From: JAHEKO01 sp965212505
GTDB taxonomy: Bacteria > Acidobacteriota > Thermoanaerobaculia > Multivoradales > JAHEKO01
Reading direction: 5' to 3'
Length of the DNA stretch: 64,000 bases
NCBI GenBank assembly: GCA_965212505.1
Contig: OZ243123.1
Span: 5,057,507 to 5,121,506, forward strand
Below the pieces are notes generated by a model. That model did not search any database. It had not been told where the DNA came from and was given only the letters and a program-made list of their open reading frames with translations. Positions 1-11,294 of the stretch are shown piece after piece. Each line of letters begins with the position of its first letter. Position 1 is the stretch's first letter. The position numbers were made by a program, and so were the translations under genes.

Positions 1-1
1 G

Positions 2-796
2 CTCGGCAAGCTCAACGACGACGAGACGCACACCGAACACGGGTTTGTCTCCTGGACGCGGACCGAAGCGGGGAAGCTGCACGCCTTCTGGCTCGACGGT
101 CGTGAAATGGCCGAGGACGGTCCGATGACCCTGCGCGGCGCGGAGCTGGATCCCGGCGCCGAAGTTCCGTTCTTGTCGAGCTCAGTAGTCGACGAACGAG
201 TCTGCGAGTGCTGCTCTACGGACGCGGCTCTCGGAGTGAACGGTGCGGTGGTCGTCTATCGAGACCGGAGCGATGAAGAGGTGCGCGACGTTCGGCTCGG
301 ATTTGCCGTCGATGGTGAAACGGTTCCGGTCGGTGCCGACGGCTGGCGAATCGAGGGCTGCCCGGTGAACGGACCCGCTGTGGCTGCGGACGGTTTGGAC
401 GTGACGAGCGTCTGGTTCACCGCCGCGGCCGATCGGCCGAGTGTGCTCGCGGCGACCTCTCGCGACGGTGGCGTGAGCTTCGCCGAATCGATCGTCGTGG
501 ACTCCGCTCGACCTCTCGGCCGGGTGGACCTCGCCGCGCTGGGAGACGGCTCGGCGGCGATCGCCTGGTTCGGGAGCGACGGCGAACGAGCTTCGGTCAA
601 CCTGCGCCGAATCTCGGCCGACGGATCGCTAGGTGAAGTGTCGCGCGTGGCGCAGACGTCGATGGCGCGCGCGAGCGGCTTCCCCCGTCTGGTCCGGCTC
701 GGAGACTCGCTGATGATGGCGTGGGTCGAACTGGCCGACGGCTCTCCGTCGCGAATCCGCCTCGACGCGATTCCGATGACCGAGCTCGCCGGCTGA
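2..796 (+). CDS. Sialidase/BNR-like beta-propeller protein (5' partial)
   Basis: The reading frame is open from base 2 to the TGA at 794-796, so the N-terminus lies outside the window; 264 residues are visible. The sequence is rich in short strand-turn blocks of the type FVSWTRTEAGKLHAFWLDGR and VTSVWFTAAADRPSVLAAT, with Asp-box-like SRDGGVSF near residue 162. This is the pattern of exo-alpha-sialidase/BNR-repeat propellers. A Cys cluster (VCECCSTDA, around residue 70) is typical of a group of secreted sialidase-like proteins of unknown substrate. True sialidase activity is not shown: no Arg triad can be verified in this part. It is probably secreted, but the signal peptide would be upstream of the window. 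Confidence 0.7.
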   Translation, partial: LGKLNDDETHTEHGFVSWTRTEAGKLHAFWLDGREMAEDGPMTLRGAELDPGAEVPFLSSSVVDERVCECCSTDAALGVNGAVVVYRDRSDEEVRDVRLGFAVDGETVPVGADGWRIEGCPVNGPAVAADGLDVTSVWFTAAADRPSVLAATSRDGGVSFAESIVVDSARPLGRVDLAALGDGSAAIAWFGSDGERASVNLRRISADGSLGEVSRVAQTSMARASGFPRLVRLGDSLMMAWVELADGSPSRIRLDAIPMTELAG

Positions 797-860
797 CGAG
801 CGTGCCTCTGCGGCGAAGCGTCCTGTAACCATCGCCCGGTAGGGCGGTCTGTATCGGGTG

Positions 861-2996
861 ATGGCATTCAGACCGTACCTGCGCGCCTTGGCACTGCTGT
901 GCGCGGCGGCGCCGATGGCGTGTGCTGCACCCCAAACGAGCACGCTGTTGATCGAAGACGTGACCGTCGTCGATGTCGAGAGCGGCACGACGATTCCGGA
1001 GCAGGCTGTGCTAGTCGATGGAGGTTCGATCTCCGCGGTCGGGGCTGCCGGCTCGATCGAGCCGACCGGCGCCACAGTAGTGGATGGCGAGGGTGGCTTC
1101 CTGATTCCGGGTCTATGGGACATGCACGCCCACGTTGGCCTGATCGGCGCGGGTGGACTCGAGCTCTCGGTGCTTCAGGGCGTAACGGGTGTGCGGGACA
1201 TGGGTGGGGGAGAGCTCCAGAGGGTGCGCTTCTGGCAGGACCGGATCGCGAGCGGCGAGCTGATCGGGCCGACGATTCTGACGGCCGGCCCCATCTTGGA
1301 AAGCCGGCGATGGCTGGAGCGGCGACGGAGTGCGGGCGCAAACGTAAAGAACCGTCTGCCGGTCGGGTCGGCGCTAGAGAGCCGGATCGCGGTCGACCTG
1401 CTGGGTGCATTGGGCGTCGACTTCATCAAGTTCCGCCATGTGCCCTCGGTCGCCGCCCTCGAGGCGCTGCACAACTCGGCGCGCGCCCGTGGTCTCGACA
1501 TCGTCGGTCACGAGCCCAGCGTGGTGAGCGTCGCCGAAGCGGCGCGCCTCGGCCAGCGGACGATCGAGCATGTACCCCTCTTTTCCTTGACCCTGCCCGG
1601 TCGGGTTCCGAGCGAGGAGGAGCTGGCGGAGATCGCACGCTCGCTGGTCGCGAGCGGCTCCGGCCTCGTGCCGACCCTCGTTTCCATCGAGACACGCCTG
1701 CGGGACACCGACGAGCTGAGAAAAGACCTCGCCACGAGGATCGAGAGTGGCGATCCGCGGATCGACCATCTGTCGCCGGCGCTCCTCGCCGACTGGCGTG
1801 AACAGATCGACGAACGTGACGGCGAGAGCGGCGAACTCGACTGGCCGCGGATGCTGGCGGTCGGTTTCGATCAAACCCAACGTCTCCATCGCGCCGGCGT
1901 GCCCATGATGGCCGGTACCGACGTGGGGTCGCTCTTCGTCATGCCTGGATGGGGAATCCACGACGAGATGCGCGCCATGGTGGAGCATCTGGGGTTCTCT
2001 CCCGCAGAGGCGCTCGCCGCGGCGACAACAGTCCCGGCTGAGTTCCTGGGACTCGAGACGGGCTCGATCGCTCCGGGCCAGGTGGCCGATCTAGTTCTGC
2101 TTGAGCGGAACCCGCTCGAGGACATCTCCAACACGCAGTCCATCCGGACTGTGATCGCCGGCGGACGGCTGATCTCGGAGGCCGAGAGGAGAGATCGACT
2201 GGCCGCTATCGCCGACGACTCAGACCAGAAGCCCCTGGCGTTGGAAACACTTTCGGATCCCCTCGAGCGCGCTCGTCTCGCGATGGCGCGAGGCGACTAC
2301 GAGGCGGCGCTCGCCGACTACAGCGGGCTCGCCGAGAGTCGTGAGCTGTCGCCGGCCGAAGGCGACGAGCTGCTCTTGGCGCGGTACAACGCGGCGATTG
2401 TGGCCGGAGACTCCTTCCCGAACGAACTTCGAGCTCATCTCGAGAGCCGCCTCGAACGCGATCTCACGCCTGCGGAACGGCTCGATCACCTCGCCTGGGC
2501 GAGCGCCTTGGCGGGTTCCAACGAGATCGACGACGTGCACCGAGACCTCCTGGTGGCGATCTCAGAGCTCGATGTGGGCGACCTCGGTGAATTCGACCGG
2601 GAGCGGTGGCATGGGCTCATGATCGAGCACAGCCTGGTCGTGGCGGAGTCGCCGGCACGCGCCGTCTCCCACCGCCAGGCGCTTCTGCCCGAGGGCTGGG
2701 AGACCGATGCGCGGTCGCTCAACCGACTCGCCTGGTGGTGCTTCGAGCACCGACTCGCGCTGGAGGAGGCGGCCGGCTGGGCGCGACGCTCCGCCGACCT
2801 CCACCAGGAGCCGGCGGCGCAGGCGAACTCTCTCGACACTCTGGCCGAGATCCTCAACGCGCAGGGCCGCGCCGAGCAGGCCGTCCGTGTGGCCCGGCGG
2901 GCGCTCGAACTGAATCCCGAGAGCGCCTTCCTCCGCGAACAAGTGGACCGCTTCGAGCAGCTGGTCGACTCGAACGCAGCTGCCGACGAGCGCTAA
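861..2996 (+). CDS. Secreted amidohydrolase with C-terminal TPR-like region
   Basis: A 711-residue metal-dependent hydrolase of the amidohydrolase superfamily (imidazolonepropionase/prolidase-like subgroup). The N-terminus has a hydrophobic stretch ending in MACAAPQ, compatible with a lipoprotein or Sec signal. The metal ligands are visible: DMHAHV (HxH, about residue 90), FIKFRHVP (candidate bridging Lys), GHEP, IEHVP and AGTDVGS. The domain closes with the usual beta-sandwich return (GQVADLVLLERNP) near residue 420. Unusually, about 270 further residues follow, with helical TPR-like pairs (ARGDYEAALADYSGL; AEQAVRVARRALELNPES). ATG 861 is preceded in frame by GTG 858; either could start. The substrate is unknown. 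A second, shorter amidohydrolase lies at 9.1 kb. Confidence 0.85.
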   Translation: MAFRPYLRALALLCAAAPMACAAPQTSTLLIEDVTVVDVESGTTIPEQAVLVDGGSISAVGAAGSIEPTGATVVDGEGGFLIPGLWDMHAHVGLIGAGGLELSVLQGVTGVRDMGGGELQRVRFWQDRIASGELIGPTILTAGPILESRRWLERRRSAGANVKNRLPVGSALESRIAVDLLGALGVDFIKFRHVPSVAALEALHNSARARGLDIVGHEPSVVSVAEAARLGQRTIEHVPLFSLTLPGRVPSEEELAEIARSLVASGSGLVPTLVSIETRLRDTDELRKDLATRIESGDPRIDHLSPALLADWREQIDERDGESGELDWPRMLAVGFDQTQRLHRAGVPMMAGTDVGSLFVMPGWGIHDEMRAMVEHLGFSPAEALAAATTVPAEFLGLETGSIAPGQVADLVLLERNPLEDISNTQSIRTVIAGGRLISEAERRDRLAAIADDSDQKPLALETLSDPLERARLAMARGDYEAALADYSGLAESRELSPAEGDELLLARYNAAIVAGDSFPNELRAHLESRLERDLTPAERLDHLAWASALAGSNEIDDVHRDLLVAISELDVGDLGEFDRERWHGLMIEHSLVVAESPARAVSHRQALLPEGWETDARSLNRLAWWCFEHRLALEEAAGWARRSADLHQEPAAQANSLDTLAEILNAQGRAEQAVRVARRALELNPESAFLREQVDRFEQLVDSNAAADER

Positions 2997-3112
2997 TCCG
3001 GCGCCGGCCGCCGCCACCCGTTGCGCGTTGTCGAAGAAGTCCCGTGGCGGGGGTTCCGGCGGTAGGTGTCGGTCGATCGCACAGAGCTTCGGGCACTGGG
3101 CGGTTGAAATAA

Positions 3113-3149
3113 ACCGAACGATCACTCTTTTTCGAGAGTTGAGTTCGGT
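3113..3149 (+). promoter_or_regulatory. Interrupted inverted repeat upstream of aceE
   Basis: Outer arms ACCGAAC (3113-3119) and GTTCGGT (3143-3149) enclose inner arms ACTCT (3124-3128) and AGAGT (3135-3139). The right arms overlap the -35 box of the aceE promoter. It may be an operator for a regulator of the pyruvate dehydrogenase operon, or a terminator of the preceding amidohydrolase gene; the sequence alone does not decide. Confidence 0.5.
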
Positions 3150-3167
3150 GCAAACAGGCTCTAGAAT
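3139..3167 (+). promoter_or_regulatory. Sigma70-type promoter of the aceEF-lpd operon
   Basis: TTGAGT at 3139-3144 and TAGAAT at 3162-3167 are separated by exactly 17 nt. The aceE start codon is 47 nt downstream and has an AGGAGA Shine-Dalgarno sequence near 3203. This is the best -35/-10 pair in the first half of the window. Confidence 0.7.
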
Positions 3168-3213
3168 TGACAACTCAGCCCGTACCCGCCCGCAGTTCGC
3201 CTAGGAGACAACT

Positions 3214-5880
<2,667 letters not shown>

Positions 5881-5881
5881 A

Positions 5882-7162
5882 ATGGGTGAAGTCAGAGACG
5901 TAGTGGTTCCCGACATTGGTGACTTCGGCGAGGTCGACGTCATCGAGGTGCTGGTCGCCGCCGGTGACAGCGTTGCCAAAGAAGACTCACTGATCACACT
6001 CGAGAGCGACAAGGCCACGATGGATGTGCCGGCGCCGTTTCCCGGCACGGTCAAGGAGGTGAAGGTCAAGGCGGGCGACAAGATCGCACAAGGCGCGCTC
6101 ATCTTGACCCTCGATGCTGAGGCGGAAGCCGATGTGGCTCCAGAGCCCGACTCCGAACCCGCAGCACCCGAAGCCGAGGAGGCACCCTCGGTCGAGGCGG
6201 CTCCAGCGTCGGCGCCCGAGCCTGGACCCGAGCCCGAGCCCGAGCCGGTCGTCGACCCGGGAGCGTTCAATCGTGCCTACGCGAGCCCGGCCGTTCGGCG
6301 GTTCGCGCGTGAGCTCGGCGTCGACCTCACCAAGGTGCGCGGCAGTGGACGCAAGTCGCGGATTCTCAAGCCCGACGTTCAGGCCTACGTGAAGCGCACA
6401 CTCTCCGCGCCGGTAGCCACCGGTGCGGGCCTGCCGGACGTGCCGCAGATCGACTTCTCTCGCTTCGGTGAGCTCGAGCGGGTCGAGCTGTCGCGCATTC
6501 AGAAGATCTCCGGGCCACGGCTCCATGCGAGCTGGGTGAACCTGCCGCACGTCACGCAGAACGACGACGCCGACATCACCGAGCTGGAGGCGTTTCGCAA
6601 GGAGCAGAAGGCCGCCGCCAAGGAGCAGGGCGTCAGTCTCACTCCGCTGTCGTTCATCATGAAGGCGACCGTCATGGCGCTCAAGGAGTTCCCGACCGTC
6701 AACTCGTCGCTCGACAAGGACGGCGAGCACCTTCTGCTCAAGCGCTACTACCACCTCGGTTTCGCCGTCGACACGGCCGGCGGTCTGGTCGTACCGGTCA
6801 TACGGGACGTCGACCGGAAGGGCATTCTCGAGATCGCCGCCGAGCTCGGCGAGATCAGTGCGGCGGCCCGAGACGGCAAGCTCAAGCCCGATCAGATTCA
6901 GGGGGCGTCGTTTACGATCTCGAGTCTCGGCAGCATCGGCGGTGGGCACTTCACACCGATCATCAACGCGCCAGAGGTCGCCATTCTCGGTGTCGGACGG
7001 GCGCGCGTGACGCCGGTCTGGCAAGAGAACGACTTCGTGCCTCGCCTGGTGCTACCGATGTCGCTGTCGTACGACCACCGCGTGGTCGATGGCGCCACCG
7101 GGGTTCGCTTCACGACCTACCTCTCGAACCTGCTCTCCGACATTCGGAGGCTCGCGCTGTGA
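5882..7162 (+). CDS. aceF: Dihydrolipoamide acetyltransferase (E2 of pyruvate dehydrogenase)
   Basis: 426 residues. A single N-terminal lipoyl domain (residues 1-80) has the lipoylation site ESDKATMDVP. An Ala/Pro/Glu-rich linker (about 85-125) follows, then a peripheral subunit-binding domain (YASPAVRRFARELGVDL, about 130-165) and the catalytic acetyltransferase core with the HRVVDG active-site motif near the C-terminus. It moves acetyl groups from E1 to CoA. It starts 1 nt after aceE and overlaps lpd by 4 nt, so the three are translationally coupled. One lipoyl domain rather than the two or three of enterobacterial AceF is compensated by the extra lipoyl domain on E3. Confidence 0.96.
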   Translation: MGEVRDVVVPDIGDFGEVDVIEVLVAAGDSVAKEDSLITLESDKATMDVPAPFPGTVKEVKVKAGDKIAQGALILTLDAEAEADVAPEPDSEPAAPEAEEAPSVEAAPASAPEPGPEPEPEPVVDPGAFNRAYASPAVRRFARELGVDLTKVRGSGRKSRILKPDVQAYVKRTLSAPVATGAGLPDVPQIDFSRFGELERVELSRIQKISGPRLHASWVNLPHVTQNDDADITELEAFRKEQKAAAKEQGVSLTPLSFIMKATVMALKEFPTVNSSLDKDGEHLLLKRYYHLGFAVDTAGGLVVPVIRDVDRKGILEIAAELGEISAAARDGKLKPDQIQGASFTISSLGSIGGGHFTPIINAPEVAILGVGRARVTPVWQENDFVPRLVLPMSLSYDHRVVDGATGVRFTTYLSNLLSDIRRLAL

Positions 7163-8970
7163 GCACCCTCGAGATCAAGATTCCCGACCTCGGGACCGAC
7201 GAAAAGGTCGATGTCGTCGAGGTGCTCGTCGCGCCGGGAGAGAGCGTCGCTGTCGATGCCGGCTTGATCACGCTCGAGAGCGACAAGGCGTCGATGGACG
7301 TCCCCTCGACGCACGCCGGAGTGGTCGAGAAGATTCTGGTCAAAGTCGGCGACAAGGTGGGTGAAGGCGACGCCGTGGCGATCGTCAAAGTAGACGCTCA
7401 GGCGCAGGTCGATGCGGAGGCGGAGGCGATCGAGCCTCCCCCCGAAGTTGCGAAGCCCGCAGAGGCTGCGGAACCATCGCCACCGGCGATTCCCGAGGTG
7501 TCGTCGTCGCCCACTCCCGTTGAGAAGAGCGCCGGCGCCATCGACACCACGCGACCCGACACCGATCTGCACGCCGAAGTGCTGGTGATCGGCTCGGGGC
7601 CGGGCGGCTATACCGCGGCGTTCCGCGCCGCCGATCTCGGCAAACAGGTGGTCCTGGTGGAGCGCTACGAGTCGCTGGGTGGCGTCTGCTTGAACGTCGG
7701 ATGCATCCCCTCGAAGGCATTCCTGCACGTGGCGCGGGTGATCGAAGAGGCGGCGGAGATGGAGGGGCACGGCGTCGCATTCGGCAAGCCGTCGATCGAT
7801 CTCGATCGCCTCAGGACCTGGAAGGACGAGGTTGTCGGTCGGCTGACTACCGGCGTCGAGGGGATGGCCAAGCAGCGTGGAGTCGAAGTAGTAACCGGTG
7901 CCGGGCACTTCACCGGTGCGAACACGCTCGAGGTCGTCGCGGCCGAGGGCCGCAGGACCATCTCCTTCGACCATGCCGTGATCGCTGCGGGCTCACGGGT
8001 GGTGGAGATCCCCGGCATCCCTCTCAGCGACCCGCTGATCATGGATTCGACCGATGCGCTCACCCTGCCCGAGATTCCGGAGCGTCTGTTGATCGTCGGC
8101 GGCGGCATCATCGGCCTCGAAATGGCGACGGTCTACGGCGCCCTGGGCTCGAAGATCACCATCGTCGAACTGATGGACGGATTGATTCCCGGCTGTGACC
8201 GCGATCTCGTCAAGCCGCTCGAGCGGCGACTCAAGCGTCGCTTCAAGGCGAAGATTCACGTCGGTACCAAAGTGCTCGAGGTGAAGAGCGACCAGAAGAA
8301 GCTCACCGCGTACTTCGAGGGCAAACGCGCACCAGAGTTTCAGGAGTTTGATCTCGCCCTGGTCAGCGTTGGCCGGCGGCCCAACTCCGACCTTCTCAAC
8401 ATCGAGGCGGCGGGCGTCGCGGTGGGCGAGCGCGGACTGATTCCGGTGGATACGCAGATGCGCACCAACGTGTCGCACATCTTCGCCATCGGCGATCTCG
8501 TGCCGGGCCCGATGCTCGCCCACAAAGCGAGTCACGAGGGCAAGGTCGCGGCCGAGGTGATTGCGGGGGAGAAGAGTCACTTCGACGCGCGCGTCATTCC
8601 GTCGGTTGCCTACACAGACCCCGAGATCGCCTGGGTGGGTCTGACCGAGACCGAAGCCAAGGCGAATGGGACCGACTACGCCGTCGGCAACTTCCCCTGG
8701 GCGGCTAGCGGTCGTGCGGTGGGCGTCGGCCGCACGGAAGGCTCGACCAAGATCCTCTTCGACCCGGCGACCAACCGCGTACTCGGCGGCGGCATCGTCG
8801 GTCCGAACGCTGGCGATCTGATCTCGGAGTTGGCCCTGGCGATCGAGATGGATTGCGAGGCCGCCGACATCGGTCTCACGGTGCACCCGCACCCGACCTT
8901 CTCGGAGACCGTTGCCTTCGCGAGCGAGGTGTTCGAGGGCACGGTGACGGACATCTATCTGAAGAAGTAG
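7159..8970 (+). CDS. lpdA: Dihydrolipoyl dehydrogenase (E3) with N-terminal lipoyl domain
   Basis: 603 residues, about 130 longer than plain E3 enzymes because of an N-terminal lipoyl domain (ESDKASMDVP, about residues 1-80) and a linker. The E3 core follows: FAD-binding VIGSGPGGYTAAFRAADLG, the redox disulfide GGVCLNVGCIPSK, the NAD-binding LLIVGGGIIGLEMA, and the C-terminal catalytic HPHPTFSETV. It reoxidises dihydrolipoamide using NAD. The GTG start overlaps the aceF stop (GTGA), which fixes the start and implies coupling. Lipoyl-E3 fusions are known in several bacteria. No terminator is obvious after it; about 140 nt separate it from the next gene. Confidence 0.96.
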   Translation: MSTLEIKIPDLGTDEKVDVVEVLVAPGESVAVDAGLITLESDKASMDVPSTHAGVVEKILVKVGDKVGEGDAVAIVKVDAQAQVDAEAEAIEPPPEVAKPAEAAEPSPPAIPEVSSSPTPVEKSAGAIDTTRPDTDLHAEVLVIGSGPGGYTAAFRAADLGKQVVLVERYESLGGVCLNVGCIPSKAFLHVARVIEEAAEMEGHGVAFGKPSIDLDRLRTWKDEVVGRLTTGVEGMAKQRGVEVVTGAGHFTGANTLEVVAAEGRRTISFDHAVIAAGSRVVEIPGIPLSDPLIMDSTDALTLPEIPERLLIVGGGIIGLEMATVYGALGSKITIVELMDGLIPGCDRDLVKPLERRLKRRFKAKIHVGTKVLEVKSDQKKLTAYFEGKRAPEFQEFDLALVSVGRRPNSDLLNIEAAGVAVGERGLIPVDTQMRTNVSHIFAIGDLVPGPMLAHKASHEGKVAAEVIAGEKSHFDARVIPSVAYTDPEIAWVGLTETEAKANGTDYAVGNFPWAASGRAVGVGRTEGSTKILFDPATNRVLGGGIVGPNAGDLISELALAIEMDCEAADIGLTVHPHPTFSETVAFASEVFEGTVTDIYLKK

Positions 8971-9109
8971 TAGGCGCCCTCGGCGCGGGGGTTGCCACGC
9001 TCCTGGCCGATCTGGGGCGGCACAGACGAATTGCGTCGGCCGACTCGCGCTTGCGTGGCGACGATTTTCGAGTGGAGGACAACCACCCGGTCCGACGCAC
9101 GTCCAATCG

Positions 9110-10366
9110 ATGATGCCCAAAATTCGACGATCGATCGGAGGAGCTCTGCTCCTGTCTGCGGTGGCTTTCGCCGCCGTTCGCCCTGAAGCAGACCAGTTGG
9201 CTGTAGTCGGAGCCCGCGTTCTGACGATGAACGGTCCGGTACTCGACGATCAGACGGTTCTAGTGGCGGATGGCCGAATCGTCGCTATCGGCGACCGTGA
9301 CTCGACGGTGGTTCCGAGCGGTACCCGTGTGATCGACGCCGCCGGCCAAGTTCTCGTTCCGGGGCTCGTCGACGCCCACATTCACCTGCGCGATGCGACC
9401 GAAAGCGATCTCCTCACGTACCTGCGCGCGGGAGTGACGACGGCTCGGGAGTTCAACGGCAGGCCCTTCCTGCTCAACTGGCGCGACCGCATCCACTCGG
9501 GTGACCTGCTCGGTCCTACCCTCAAGGTGGCAGCGCCGACGTTGGGCAACTTCAGCTCACCGCGAGACGGATATCCGACGCCGAAGACGGCCGAGGAGGG
9601 GCGAGCGGCGGTGGCTCGGTTCGACGACGCCGGATATGACTGGATCAAGGTCTACTCGTTTCTGAGTCCCGACGCGTTTGCGGGAGTCCTGGCCGAGGCG
9701 GAACGGCGAGAGCTGCCGGTCGGGGGCCACGTGCCGGTGGCCCTCGGGTTGGAGGAGGCGGTGCTCTCGAGCCTCCGGTCGATCGAGCACCTTACCGAGT
9801 ACGTCGACGCCAGCCTGACCGACGCTAGCGCCAAGTTCGACGCCAAGGACATGCGCTCTATCTTCGGGGCCGGCGAGCTGCATCCGCAGCGCCTGGAGCT
9901 CTGGATCGACGAGACGGTCGAGGCGGGAATCTGGAACGTTCCGACGCTCGTCTGGTTCGACCGCATTCTGCCGGCGCCGATTGCCGAAGAGGCCTGGAAC
10001 GATCCGGCGCTGCGGCGACAGGGAGAGCGGAACCGGCGCGAGCTCGTTCGGCGGCTGCACCTGGCGGGCGCCCCTCTCGCGGTGGGCACCGACTCCGACG
10101 CGGGCGACGATCTACCGGCGAGCGCCATTCACCTCGAGCTGGCCGCGATGGTCGACGGGGGACTCGAGCCGGAGGACGTCTTGCGCATCGCGACGATGGG
10201 TGGAGCGGGTCTGCTCGAGTTGGAGGACGAGATCGGCTCGGTCGAAGTCGGCAAGCGTGCGGATCTGCTCCTCTTGCGCTGCGACCCGCGCGAACGGATC
10301 GAGTGCACGGCCGAACTGGCGGCGGTGATCTCTCGCGGTCGACAGGTCGACCTGAAGACCCCCTGA
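9110..10366 (+). CDS. Secreted amidohydrolase family protein
   Basis: 418 residues. A Sec-type signal (MMPKIRRSIGGALLLSAVAF) is followed by an amidohydrolase domain with the metal ligands DAHIHLRD (HxH), DWIKVYSF (Lys), GGHVPV, IEHLTEY and VGTDSDAG. The return strand GKRADLLLLRCDP ends the fold. It is a shorter relative of the 0.86-3.0 kb protein, lacking the TPR extension, and probably acts outside the cytoplasm on an amide or cyclic-amide substrate that cannot be named from sequence. Two in-frame ATGs (9110, 9113) are possible starts. It is followed after 35 nt by a small membrane protein. Confidence 0.85.
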   Translation: MMPKIRRSIGGALLLSAVAFAAVRPEADQLAVVGARVLTMNGPVLDDQTVLVADGRIVAIGDRDSTVVPSGTRVIDAAGQVLVPGLVDAHIHLRDATESDLLTYLRAGVTTAREFNGRPFLLNWRDRIHSGDLLGPTLKVAAPTLGNFSSPRDGYPTPKTAEEGRAAVARFDDAGYDWIKVYSFLSPDAFAGVLAEAERRELPVGGHVPVALGLEEAVLSSLRSIEHLTEYVDASLTDASAKFDAKDMRSIFGAGELHPQRLELWIDETVEAGIWNVPTLVWFDRILPAPIAEEAWNDPALRRQGERNRRELVRRLHLAGAPLAVGTDSDAGDDLPASAIHLELAAMVDGGLEPEDVLRIATMGGAGLLELEDEIGSVEVGKRADLLLLRCDPRERIECTAELAAVISRGRQVDLKTP

Positions 10367-10401
10367 ACTGCGGACTGTCGTAGGCTCCAGGTGGAGGTGC
10401 G

Positions 10402-10776
10402 ATGAGCCCGTTGATCCTGAGTGCCGCCCTGATTCTCTTCGCGACCGGCGTTGCGCACTCCTACCTGGGGGAGCGCTACATCCTGATCCGGCTCTTCCGC
10501 CGCGACCTCCCGCGCCTGTTCGGGTCGGACGGCTTCACCAAGGGCACGTTGCGCTGGGCGTGGCACATCACGACCATCGCCTGGTGGGGATTTGCCGCTC
10601 TGGTGCTCCTCGTGGGCGCGGAGCCGACGGCTCCGACCAACAGCCTCGTGCTTCGCTGCACCTCGGCGGTCTTTGGGGTCCACATGCTGGTCGCGCTCAC
10701 CGCGTCACGAGGCAGGCACCTCTCTTGGCTCGCCTTCGGTGCAGTCGCGGCGCTGACCTGGTGGGCGAGCGGCTAG
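10402..10776 (+). CDS. Small multi-pass membrane protein, unknown function
   Basis: 124 residues with about four hydrophobic segments (residues about 3-20, 55-72, 85-103, 106-122). The start at 10402 has GGAGG 7 nt upstream. The sequence has two short charged loops (GERYILIRLFRRDLPRLFG and SRGRH) and no recognised catalytic motif. I do not recognise the family. It ends 5 nt before the start chosen for the next gene, so the two are likely cotranscribed. Confidence 0.65.
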   Translation: MSPLILSAALILFATGVAHSYLGERYILIRLFRRDLPRLFGSDGFTKGTLRWAWHITTIAWWGFAALVLLVGAEPTAPTNSLVLRCTSAVFGVHMLVALTASRGRHLSWLAFGAVAALTWWASG

Positions 10777-10781
10777 TCGGC

Positions 10782-11285
10782 GTGCTGTACTTCGCGTACG
10801 GCTCGAACATGTGCACGCCGCGGCTCGTCGATCGGCTGCCGAAGGTGTCCGTCGTCGGTTCTGCGCGACTGAGTGAATGGGGGCTGAGCTTCCACAAGCG
10901 GAGTGTCGACGGCTCGGGTAAGTGCACCCTCCATCGAGTGCCCGGCGGCCTGAGCCACGGTGCCCTTTTCGAGCTGAGTGAGGGGTGTGCGAAGGAGCTC
11001 GACCGAGTGGAAGGCCCGGGCTACGAGCGGATCGAGGTGCGCACGAGCGCCGCCGGCGACAACCTGGCTGCCTTCACCTACGTCGCTCGAGCGAGTTGGG
11101 TCGACACCTCGCTCAGGCCCTACAACTGGTACCTCGATTTGGTACTGGCCGGCGCCCGTGAGCATGAGCTTCCTCAGCAGTACGTCGAGTCGACGCTGGC
11201 GGTTGTCGCGGTCTCGGACCCGGACGTACAACGGAGTCGGAGTCATCAGGCACTGCTGGCCGACATCGGTGGGCGGATCGAGTAG
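10782..11285 (+). CDS. Gamma-glutamylcyclotransferase family protein
   Basis: 167 residues from GTG 10782. The N-terminal glycine-loop YFAYGSNM is the signature of the gamma-glutamylcyclotransferase fold, and the catalytic Glu sits in LDRVEGPGY (about residue 71). Further family landmarks are GALFELS and PYNWYLDLVLAGA. Members cyclise gamma-glutamyl peptides to 5-oxoproline or act on related amines; the substrate here is unknown. An upstream in-frame GTG at 10761 would overlap the previous gene, so 10782 is preferred. The stop codon TAG is part of the -10 box (TAGATT) of the following gene. Confidence 0.85.
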   Translation: MLYFAYGSNMCTPRLVDRLPKVSVVGSARLSEWGLSFHKRSVDGSGKCTLHRVPGGLSHGALFELSEGCAKELDRVEGPGYERIEVRTSAAGDNLAAFTYVARASWVDTSLRPYNWYLDLVLAGAREHELPQQYVESTLAVVAVSDPDVQRSRSHQALLADIGGRIE

Positions 11286-11288
11286 ATT
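11260..11288 (+). promoter_or_regulatory. Leaderless-type promoter for the 11295 gene
   Basis: TAGATT (11283-11288) lies exactly 6 nt before ATG 11295, placing the expected transcription start at the start codon. CCGACA at 11260-11265 sits 17 nt upstream of it as a partial -35 box. Confidence 0.45.
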
Positions 11289-11294
11289 CGGTGT

